Position numbers and translations under genes: made by a program
Assembly: GCA_900548225.1 (NCBI GenBank)
Contig: URJM01000050.1
Coordinates: forward strand, 1 to 15,614
DNA from: an uncultured bacterium
GTDB lineage: Bacteria; Verrucomicrobiota; Lentisphaeria; Oligosphaerales; Oligosphaeraceae
Length of the DNA stretch: 15,614 bases
Direction: 5' to 3'
In this document: positions 1-6,077 of the stretch, piece by piece
Layout: each line of letters starts with the position of its first letter
Position numbering within the stretch: position 1 is the first letter of the stretch
Notes under the pieces: generated by a model
Told to the model about the DNA's origin: nothing
Seen by the model: only the letters and a program-made list of their open reading frames with translations
The model's database searches: none

Positions 1-1119
1 GGCCCCGGCGCAATCTTCTGGATGTGGATTGTCGCCGTCCTCGGCATGTCCACAATCTACGCGGAAGCGGTCCTGGCGCAGGAGACGCGCATCAAGCTTC
101 CAGACGGTGAAATCCTTGGCGGGCCGGTCTATTACATAAAGCGGGCGTTCCCGAATCTCTTCGGCACCTGCCTGGCGGTCTTCTTCGCATGCGCGGTGAT
201 TGTCTCGCTGGGATTCATCGGCAACATGGTCCAGGCGAATTCCATTGGCGAGACCCTGCATACGGCAGTCCCGCTCCTCAACGAAAAGCTGATCGGGGTC
301 ATCATTGCCTTGCTTGCCTTCGCGATTTTCGCGGGAGGCATCAAGCGAATCGCGGTTGTCACAGAGAAGATGGTGCCTTTCATGGCACTTCTGTACATCA
401 TCGGCGGGTTCGTCATCCTGGCATGCCGCATCCAGTACATCCCCGAGACATTCGCGTGCATCTTCAAATATGCATTCAACCCCGAAGCGCTTATCGGCGG
501 CGGGCTGGGATATGCGCTGAAGACCGCAGTCAGCCAGGGCGTCAAGCGCGGACTCTTCTCCAATGAGGCGGGCATGGGCTCCACGCCCCATGCACACGCA
601 CAGGCGAATGTCGAAAAGCCACACGACCAGGGCGTTGTCGCAATGTGGGGAGTGCTCATCGACACATTCGTCGTGCTGACAATGACCGCATTGGTCGTGA
701 TTTCAACAATCTACGCGGGCGACGGACCGCTGGCGAACGCCACCGGAAGCAATTACAGCGAACTGCTCGCAAGCGTGGGACTCCAGAAGACAAACCTCGT
801 GCAAATCGCATTCTCGGGAATCATCGGAAAGTTCGGCGGTAATCTCTTCGTGGCTGTATGCCTCTTCTTCTTCGCCTTCTCCACGATTCTGGGATGGGCA
901 TTCTTCGGAAAGGTCAATTTCCAGTACCTCTTCGGCAAGAAGTCGCTGATGGTATACTATCTGATGGTCGCTCTCTTCATCTTCATGGGTTGCACGCTCA
1001 AGAACGACCTGGTCTGGGAACTCCAGGACATGTTCAACCAGATGATGGTGCTCCCCAACGTCATCGGATTGCTGGCACTCTCGTCAATAGTTGTAAAAGC
1101 AGTAGAGAGTAGAAAGTAG
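1..1119 (+). CDS. Sodium:alanine/glycine symporter (AGCS family), 3' part only
   Basis: Inner-membrane carrier that imports alanine, glycine or a related small amino acid together with Na+. The gene enters from the left edge: the reading frame is open from base 1 (GPGAIFWMW...), matching an internal part of AGCS proteins, so the ATG at 22 is internal. Seen here: the GGPVYYI segment, the family signature RGLFSNEAGMGS around bases 547-582, and several long hydrophobic helices to the end. After the signature comes HAHAQANVEKPHDQG, where many relatives have an Ala-rich stretch. About 372 residues are visible and the N-terminal helices lie outside. The last residues (VESRK, then TAG) are encoded by the left arm of the repeat element that follows. 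The family call is firm; the substrate is inferred from the family. Confidence 0.93.
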   Translation, partial: GPGAIFWMWIVAVLGMSTIYAEAVLAQETRIKLPDGEILGGPVYYIKRAFPNLFGTCLAVFFACAVIVSLGFIGNMVQANSIGETLHTAVPLLNEKLIGVIIALLAFAIFAGGIKRIAVVTEKMVPFMALLYIIGGFVILACRIQYIPETFACIFKYAFNPEALIGGGLGYALKTAVSQGVKRGLFSNEAGMGSTPHAHAQANVEKPHDQGVVAMWGVLIDTFVVLTMTALVVISTIYAGDGPLANATGSNYSELLASVGLQKTNLVQIAFSGIIGKFGGNLFVAVCLFFFAFSTILGWAFFGKVNFQYLFGKKSLMVYYLMVALFIFMGCTLKNDLVWELQDMFNQMMVLPNVIGLLALSSIVVKAVESRK

Positions 1120-1200
1120 GGAGAAGAAAGTAGTGCATGGCTGGCGCGCGTGGGCGCGCCCCGCACGGCAGAATGGCCGTGCGGTCCATTGAGGGGAGAA

Positions 1201-1227
1201 CCACGAAAAACACGAAATACACGAAAG
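1201..1227 (+). repeat. Three tandem 9-nt units (consensus ACACGAAAN)
   Basis: The units CCACGAAAA, ACACGAAAT and ACACGAAAG lie head to tail. From memory, motifs of this type recur in intergenic regions of many environmental bacterial genomes; their function is not known to me. The block lies inside the composite element at 1099-1362. Confidence 0.7.
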
Positions 1228-1240
1228 GGGTAATAATAGA

Positions 1241-1270
1241 ACCACTAATGGACACTAATGGACACGAATG
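1241..1270 (+). repeat. Three tandem 10-nt units (consensus NACACTAATG)
   Basis: The units ACCACTAATG, GACACTAATG and GACACGAATG lie head to tail. The last unit blends the CACGAA core of the neighbouring 9-nt units with the AATG end of this block, so the two blocks may share an origin. The block is part of the composite element between the symporter and kinase genes. Confidence 0.7.
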
Positions 1271-1366
1271 TAATGATTAGGAAACAGTGCGGTCCGTAAC
1301 GGAAGCCCACTGCATAGTGTCCACGCACTACTTTCTCCTCCCTTCTCCCTACTCTCTTTTAAAATC

Positions 1367-3166
1367 TCATTCCAGGTCGTCGTCCTGGAGCCTGGCGACA
1401 TATTTTGCCTCGATATGCGCGATATTCTTGAAGAGCGCCATCGGGCAGTTTACGTTTTTTATTGTGAACTGTGCATTGACTCCGGAGAGTGCCCTGGGGT
1501 AGTTGCATATAACGAGTGGCCTGTATCTGTTCCAGACGATGCAGTAGTCCTTGTATAGTTGGAATCTCAATTGAATCCACTCTTCCGTTGAGTCCGGGAA
1601 TTCCAGTGGTGCCGGAATGTCGACGAATTGCTGTCCTCCCGTTCCACGGTGTGATGTGCTGACACGAATCACGTTGCCTACATCCTCGCGTGTGCATATC
1701 ACCCTGACATAGACGTTTTCAGGGATTCCCTCTTCATGGACGAGCAGCGTCGCGCTTCCTATATCCTGGAGATACAGTGAGATTCTCAGCATGTCTCCCA
1801 CCGTGATGGGCTCCCGGAGCGTGATTGGCCCCGAACGCCGGTTTGCGATCAGCATCGGTCCCCCGTCGTTAATCGACTGGCTCCAGGACGCCAGGTCTCC
1901 CGACCATCTGGCGAGCTGCACCGTGCTTTCGGTAAGCCTCTTCTCGTATGTATTGAGCCAGGATGTATACGCATAGAGGCCGCCTAGTATAATCAGTGCG
2001 ACGAGTGTCGCCGCCATGCCGATGGTCTTCAGGAATTTCCTGTATCTTCTGGTGAAGATCCTGAAGGAGAGGTTTGAGGTGTATGGCGCCGCGATGGCCT
2101 CGAGCCTGGGCAGGAGCTGCTGGTAGCTCTGGTAGCGTTTCTCCTGCTGTGCGGCGCCCATTCTCCGGAGCGTGCGCGAGAATTCCGGGTCGACGGGCGG
2201 CAGCGGCGTGTCAGGCGTGGGCGTCGGCAGGTCGTAGAGCGCCTTCATCTCCATCACCTCCTCCAGGCTCTTGCCAGGGAAGGGGGGCTTGCCCGTCAGA
2301 AGGAAGAACGCCGTGGACGCCAGGGAGTACATGTCGCTCCTGCAATCCACGGTCTCCGGTGCAAGCGCTTGCTCCGGAGCCATGTAGAGAGGGCTGCCAA
2401 CAATCGGGCGGGAGTCCTCCGGATTCGTCTCGTCCCCGTCGTCGTTCAGCAGTTCCTCCAGTGACTCCCTTGTGGAGGCGATTCCGAAGTCGCATAGCGC
2501 GACCCGGAAGTCAGGGGATTCGAATACCTCCTGGTATGATTCAGGGGCGCGGTTTTCCTGGAATGCGAAGAGGAGGTTGTCCGGCTTGACGTCCCTGTGC
2601 ATATATCCCTTCTCGTAGGCGTATGCGAGTCCTCTTGTCGCCTCCAGGACGACCTGTGTGACATACCTTTCGGGCATGGGGCCCAGCAGCTTGACCAGGT
2701 TTCGTCCATTGAGGTGTCCCGGAATGTACTCCATCAGGAGGAATGCGCCGTTTTTCGAGATTATGATGTCGTGGCATCCGACAAGATTCGGGTGTGTCAT
2801 CGTCGCCATGATCTGCGCCTCCTGTTTCAGTCGGCTCATGAAGACGGGGTCGTTTGCCAGTTTTGGGTTGAGGACCTTTACGGCGACCTGGCGGTTCAGC
2901 GCATTCTGCCTGGCGAGATAGACCGTCCCCATGCCTCCTGTGCCAATGACGGCCTGCAGTGTGCATCCGGGGACGAGGTTTGTCGGCAGATGTGGCGGCA
3001 GTGGGGTGAAGGGCTGCCAGTTGCCATGCGCGAACAATTCGCGTGTCGTGGCGTGTTCGCGTATGCGCTGATATCTGGTGAGCGTGAGCCCGTGCGAGGT
3101 GTCGCTGGATATCTGCGTCGCCTCGAGTGAGACGGCGTCATTGGGTTTTGTCCTTTCGTCCGACAC
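1367..3166 (-). CDS. Transmembrane Ser/Thr protein kinase, PknB type, with extracytoplasmic C-terminal domain
   Basis: Receptor-like Hanks-type kinase of 599 aa. After a polar N-terminal stretch of about 65 residues come the glycine loop GTGGMGTVY (75-83), VAVK with ATP-binding Lys97, Glu116 of helix C, the catalytic loop HRDVKPDN (190-197, Asp192), DFG (226-228) and APE (263-265). All key residues are present, so activity is expected. The DFG-to-APE segment carries an acidic insert (about 233-252). One membrane helix (about 381-403) leads to roughly 195 residues predicted outside the cytoplasm; this part is beta-rich by eye and might be concanavalin-like, but I do not recognise it. The start is GTG at 3166, the first start codon after the in-frame TAG of the upstream gene; no Shine-Dalgarno is visible, so termination-reinitiation from that gene is likely. 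The kinase call is firm; the signal it senses is unknown. Confidence 0.93.
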   Translation of the reverse strand: MSDERTKPNDAVSLEATQISSDTSHGLTLTRYQRIREHATTRELFAHGNWQPFTPLPPHLPTNLVPGCTLQAVIGTGGMGTVYLARQNALNRQVAVKVLNPKLANDPVFMSRLKQEAQIMATMTHPNLVGCHDIIISKNGAFLLMEYIPGHLNGRNLVKLLGPMPERYVTQVVLEATRGLAYAYEKGYMHRDVKPDNLLFAFQENRAPESYQEVFESPDFRVALCDFGIASTRESLEELLNDDGDETNPEDSRPIVGSPLYMAPEQALAPETVDCRSDMYSLASTAFFLLTGKPPFPGKSLEEVMEMKALYDLPTPTPDTPLPPVDPEFSRTLRRMGAAQQEKRYQSYQQLLPRLEAIAAPYTSNLSFRIFTRRYRKFLKTIGMAATLVALIILGGLYAYTSWLNTYEKRLTESTVQLARWSGDLASWSQSINDGGPMLIANRRSGPITLREPITVGDMLRISLYLQDIGSATLLVHEEGIPENVYVRVICTREDVGNVIRVSTSHRGTGGQQFVDIPAPLEFPDSTEEWIQLRFQLYKDYCIVWNRYRPLVICNYPRALSGVNAQFTIKNVNCPMALFKNIAHIEAKYVARLQDDDLE

Positions 3167-3172
3167 GTGCGT

Positions 3173-4459
3173 CTATTCGTTGAAGATATGCTTTCTTGCA
3201 AGCATCATTGCGTGGAGCTGGTGTTGGACGACGTCGATCCGGATATATCCCGAGTCGGCAGTCGACGTGATTCCCCCGAAGCATCTCGGAGGTATCTTTC
3301 CCTTCCACGCCGTGAGTAGCGGGCTGTATGATTCGAATGGTCCTCCGACCTGCCAGGTCATGAGCCGCGCGAGAGTATCCTCGATGGCCTTTCGCAGAAT
3401 CTTCATCTCCTCCTGGAGACCGTGCTTTCTGGCCAGGTAGTATGAAGAAACAAGCCCCTCTATTGCGTAGCCCGTATTCCCGTTGCGTGTCTCGAAGGAG
3501 TGCCCGTAGATGAGCCACCATGCCAGCGAGAGCGCCCCGTCCCGGCAGAGAATCTGGAAGTCGTCGTCGTGGAATAGTTCCGACGCGGCCATGCACGCCA
3601 TTGCGCCCCACTGGAAGAACCCCTTTGTCAGGTTGTCGTCCCCTTCCGGAACGAAGCATTCGACGGTATACTTCTTCAGAAGCAGTGGCATGGCCGTGAG
3701 GATGCGTTCCTCGATGGGGAATGGAGGCGTCAGCTCTGGCCGCGCCCGGTAGAAGGATGCCGCCTTCACGTATGCCAGGAGGCTTTCGCCGTCGAAGTAT
3801 GGCGAGACGGGTGCTATGTCGTCTGGCAGCCTGACTGCGCCGAGTTCATATTCCTCTCGCCATGAGCCGCTTGACAGCTCCTGGAATTGCAGGAATCTGA
3901 GATTGTTTTCCAGTGCAGTGAGGAAGGGTTTTTTCTGTGCTTCGCTCAGGTATCTTTCCTGACCCTCGATAAAGTCTATGAGTGCCAGGCAGAAGAGCGC
4001 CACCGTGCCTGTGCGTATCACCGGCTCCCCCTTGTATGTCGTCACGACAATCCTGGTCCCCTCGTCCGGGAGCCCCCGCTGGTTTCTCATGAAGAAGTCG
4101 AGTCCCAGGAGTGCGCTTCTCCGTGTCGCCTCGGTGAATCTGTCGCGGTTGAGATTGCAGATGCTCCAGAGGACTCCCGCCTGCCTCACCTGGTTGTCCT
4201 TGGTGTCCTCCATTCCTGAGATGAAGTCGTATGCGTATTTGAAGTTGCCGTCGGGGAGTTGCTGGTTCATGATATACATGCCAGCCGCCTCGATTGCCTC
4301 GTCAAGGGCCTCCGGGGTGATTTCAGGGAGGTTTTCCTGCTGTTCCTGCCAGACCTTGCAGGATGCGTAGTGGGCGAGCTGCATCCGCCAGGGCGCGTCC
4401 TGGGCAAATAGCGCCAGTGAAATCAGCAGTGCTGTCGGCAGAATCAGGGATAGTTTCAT
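3173..4459 (-). CDS. Exported alpha/alpha-toroid (six-hairpin-like) protein
   Basis: A 428-aa protein that begins with a signal peptide (MKLSLILPTALLISLALFAQ, probable cleavage near residue 20). I chose ATG 4459 because the in-frame upstream extension to 4558 is Arg/Gly-rich, would bury the signal peptide and does not look coding. The mature part is a run of helical hairpins with repeated small-residue turns: MNQQLPDGNFKYAYDF (64-79), GTVALFCLALIDF (151-163), YFDGESLLAYVKAASFY (221-237), FFQWGAMACMAASEL (281-295), NTGYAIEGLVSSYYLARKHG (328-347) and RIDVVQHQLHAMM (407-419). This pattern is that of alpha/alpha-toroid folds found in glycosidases, uronyl epimerases and terpenoid-cyclase-like proteins. 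No catalytic signature lets me name an activity. The stop TAG is 6 nt before the kinase start and in the same frame, so the two probably work together at the envelope. Confidence 0.72.
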   Translation of the reverse strand: MKLSLILPTALLISLALFAQDAPWRMQLAHYASCKVWQEQQENLPEITPEALDEAIEAAGMYIMNQQLPDGNFKYAYDFISGMEDTKDNQVRQAGVLWSICNLNRDRFTEATRRSALLGLDFFMRNQRGLPDEGTRIVVTTYKGEPVIRTGTVALFCLALIDFIEGQERYLSEAQKKPFLTALENNLRFLQFQELSSGSWREEYELGAVRLPDDIAPVSPYFDGESLLAYVKAASFYRARPELTPPFPIEERILTAMPLLLKKYTVECFVPEGDDNLTKGFFQWGAMACMAASELFHDDDFQILCRDGALSLAWWLIYGHSFETRNGNTGYAIEGLVSSYYLARKHGLQEEMKILRKAIEDTLARLMTWQVGGPFESYSPLLTAWKGKIPPRCFGGITSTADSGYIRIDVVQHQLHAMMLARKHIFNE

Positions 4460-4700
4460 TTTTGCCAGTGGAAGTGGTTGTTGGACATGCTGCGCCGGAG
4501 CGTGCCCTGCGCGGCCGCCTCGTCGTCCGATTTGCCAATAACATAAGCCATTGCGCATTGGACGCAGGGCGGGCGGGTGGCGTTGGCAGAAAATACCCAG
4601 GTTGCGCGGGGATGAAGTTTGAAAAACCTAGTGTGGGCAATATGGTACGCATACCAGACCCGGCGGGGTGGCAAGGCCGCTCCGCCTGAGGAAGCGAGCC
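4460..4700. other. Intergenic region between the toroid gene (-) and tRNA-Leu (+)
   Basis: Divergent upstream region with no convincing gene. It contains an 8-bp perfect inverted repeat, GCCCTGCG (4504-4511) and CGCAGGGC (4563-4570), separated by 51 nt, and the candidate tRNA promoter at 4619-4646. A promoter for the minus-strand toroid/kinase pair must lie here or further upstream, but I see no clear -35/-10 pair for it. Confidence 0.5.
4619..4646 (+). promoter_or_regulatory. Candidate sigma-70 promoter for the tRNA
   Basis: TTGAAA (4619-4624), a 16-nt spacer, then TATGGT (4641-4646). This would start transcription about 48 nt before the tRNA 5' end. The match is moderate and the call rests on position and hexamers only. 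Confidence 0.4.
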
Positions 4701-4777
4701 GTCCCAGTATCCCAACAGGCAGAGGAAAACGACTTAAAATCGTTGTGTTATGGGTTCGACTCCCATCTGGGACACCA
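4701..4777 (+). tRNA. tRNA-Leu(UAA), encoded CCA, short variable loop
   Basis: A full cloverleaf can be drawn. The acceptor stem GTCCCAG (4701-4707) pairs with CTGGGAC (4767-4773), followed by discriminator A and encoded CCA (4775-4777). The D-stem TCC pairs with GGA in a 3-bp arm with GG at 4718-4719. The anticodon stem AACGA (4728-4732) pairs with TCGTT (4740-4744); loop CTTAAAA puts anticodon TAA at 4735-4737. The T-stem ATGGG pairs with CCCAT around loop TTCGACT. The 3-bp D-stem with its AGA-containing loop matches the layout of E. coli tRNA-Leu. The variable region is only GTGTT (4745-4749), whereas bacterial tRNA-Leu normally has a long variable arm. All stems pair, so it does not look decayed. 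Confidence 0.85.
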
Positions 4778-4782
4778 ATTTG

Positions 4783-4860
4783 AATCCGCCTTGGTGCGGG
4801 AGCAATCCCACTCCCAATCCCACCTCCCTGCTTCTGCACCATTGCGGATTCATTTATTTT
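4783..4860 (+). terminator. Probable intrinsic terminator after the tRNA
   Basis: The 15-nt arms AATCCGCCTTGGTGC (4783-4797) and GCACCATTGCGGATT (4836-4850) are complementary at 13 of 15 positions. A further GGGAG/CTCCC pairing is possible in the C-rich interior. The stem is followed at once by CATTTATTTT (4851-4860). It lies 5 nt after the tRNA CCA. The loop is longer than usual for a terminator and the T-tract is interrupted, so Rho-independent function is likely but not certain. Confidence 0.6.
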
Positions 4861-4909
4861 CCAGGAAACTCCGTCCACGCACTGTCCACCTCTCCACCCA
4901 TTAAGCAAT

Positions 4910-6019
4910 ATGTTGCAAGCAGCGCTGATGGCACAGAGGTTTCAAGTGGCGGGCCGCCTGGTGGCAGTCGAGCCGACTGGCTCCGGGAATGTGAACGAGA
5001 CATACCGGGCGGTCTTCAGGACGGTCTTTTCGGAGGAGTGTTTCATTTTACAGCGCCTCGCGGGAAATGTCTTCAAGGAGCCTGAGAAGGTGATAGAGAA
5101 CATGCGTTTTGTGACGCAGTTCGTCCACCGCCAGCTTGAGGAGGAGCAGTTCCAGTCCGACAGGTTCTGGCAGCTTCCGCGCCTTATTCCCGCCAAGGAC
5201 GGGAAATACTTCGCCGTCGACGGAGACGGACACTACTGGCGTGCGCTTTCTGTCATCTCCTCCGCAAGCAGCTACGAGAAGATACAGACCCCCGAACACG
5301 CCTACGAAGTGGGGGCGGTGCTCGGGCAATTCCACAGGATCTTCTCCATGATTCCCGTGGAGATGCTTTCGGACACCCTGCCCGGATTCCATGTCACCCC
5401 AAACTACCTGGCGCAGCTGGACGCGGCGCTGGCAACGCCGGACGGAAAGAGCCGCGCCACATCCTCGCCCGCGGCAAGGCGCGCCCTCGATTTCATCAAC
5501 GAGCGACGGGGAATCGTCTCCGTCCTTGAAGACGCGCACAGGCGCGGCGAACTCACAATGCGGGTAATCCACGGAGACCCCAAGACCGCCAACGTCATGA
5601 TTGACGATGCGACGGGGAAGGGCACCAGCATCATCGACCTGGACACGGTCAAGCCGGGGCTCGTCCACTACGACCTGGGGGACTGCCTGAGGTCCTGCTG
5701 CAACCCCATGGGGGAGGATGCGGCAGACCTGGGGGCGGTCGTCTTCGACACGGACCTCTGCGAAATGGTCATGGAAGGATACAAGGCCTACTCCCGGGGA
5801 TTCCTCACGGACGCTGACAAGGGGTATCTCTATGACGCAATCCGGCTCATCACCTTCGAGCTGGGGCTCCGGTTCTATGCCGACTTCGTCGCCGGCGACG
5901 TATATTTCCGCGTGCGCCATCCTGGCCAGAACCTTGACCGGGCGCGCGTCCAATTCAAGCTTTGTTCCTCGATAGAGACCCGTGAATCCCAGGTCCACCG
6001 GGTTCTTGAAAAGTTATAA
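4910..6019 (+). CDS. NahK-like N-acetylhexosamine 1-kinase (APH fold)
   Basis: Predicted cytoplasmic sugar kinase of 369 aa that would phosphorylate the anomeric OH of GlcNAc, GalNAc or a related hexosamine. The resemblance to Bifidobacterium NahK runs along the chain: GSGNVNETY (24-32) in the nucleotide loop, FILQRL.GNVF (45-55), the catalytic loop HGDPKTANVMIDD (221-233) with Asp223 as base and Asn228, the metal-binding segment IIDLDTVKPG (241-250), then YDLGD and the C-terminal LRFYADFVAGDVYF and NLDRARVQFKL. NahK itself has HNDTKLNN where this protein has HGDPKTAN. The length fits the family. Neither ATG 4910 nor the in-frame ATG 4928 has a good Shine-Dalgarno, so the start is uncertain by six codons. 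It lies 58 nt before the oxidoreductase gene, which suggests a shared amino-sugar role. Substrate specificity is inferred. Confidence 0.82.
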   Translation: MLQAALMAQRFQVAGRLVAVEPTGSGNVNETYRAVFRTVFSEECFILQRLAGNVFKEPEKVIENMRFVTQFVHRQLEEEQFQSDRFWQLPRLIPAKDGKYFAVDGDGHYWRALSVISSASSYEKIQTPEHAYEVGAVLGQFHRIFSMIPVEMLSDTLPGFHVTPNYLAQLDAALATPDGKSRATSSPAARRALDFINERRGIVSVLEDAHRRGELTMRVIHGDPKTANVMIDDATGKGTSIIDLDTVKPGLVHYDLGDCLRSCCNPMGEDAADLGAVVFDTDLCEMVMEGYKAYSRGFLTDADKGYLYDAIRLITFELGLRFYADFVAGDVYFRVRHPGQNLDRARVQFKLCSSIETRESQVHRVLEKL

Positions 6020-6077
6020 CATGTTGGCAATAAACGAGTTGCATCATTAATTCAACCAGGCGAAAGGAGGCATTCTG

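Larger units (their letters stand above)
1099..1362. repeat. Composite inverted-repeat element between convergent genes
   Basis: Purine-rich left arm (about 1099-1140) and pyrimidine-rich right arm (about 1321-1362) are imperfect inverted copies. They share AGAGAGTAG, AGGGAGAAG and AAAGTAGTGC in the same order on opposite strands. Inside are two GC-rich hairpins, 1143-1149/1154-1160 (GGCGCGC with GCGCGCC) and 1161-1169/1176-1184 (9-bp stem CCGCACGGC, 6-nt loop), then two tandem-repeat blocks. The 9-mer GTGCGGTCC occurs twice, near 1180 and 1287. No ORF of note lies inside. The left arm covers the stop codon of the symporter gene and the right arm ends within about 5 bp of the kinase stop codon. 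It could be a MITE- or REP-like mobile repeat or a bidirectional terminator. No target-site duplication is obvious. Confidence 0.6.

Noticed and set aside
1201..1270. Short tandem repeats as a CRISPR array
   Set aside because: The units are 9 and 10 nt long and directly adjacent, with no unique spacers, and no cas genes are nearby.
3173..3175. TAG read as a sense codon (stop-codon reassignment)
   Set aside because: TAG ends the symporter, Gfo/Idh/MocA, alr, ychF and tilS genes at natural family ends, so it is an ordinary stop in this genome. Only a local readthrough event remains possible.
4460..4558. N-terminal extension of the toroid protein to ATG 4558
   Set aside because: The extra 33 residues are Arg/Gly-rich, have no family look, and would bury a clear signal peptide that starts at ATG 4459.
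4701..4777. tRNA gene as an integration site with a genomic island beside it
   Set aside because: No integrase gene is visible and I saw no second copy of the tRNA 3' end in the window. The neighbours are ordinary chromosomal genes.
5048..5998. A 316-codon minus-strand open frame
   Set aside because: It lies fully antisense to the NahK-like kinase, whose motifs run the whole length. The antisense product is His/Val/Glu-rich with no motifs.
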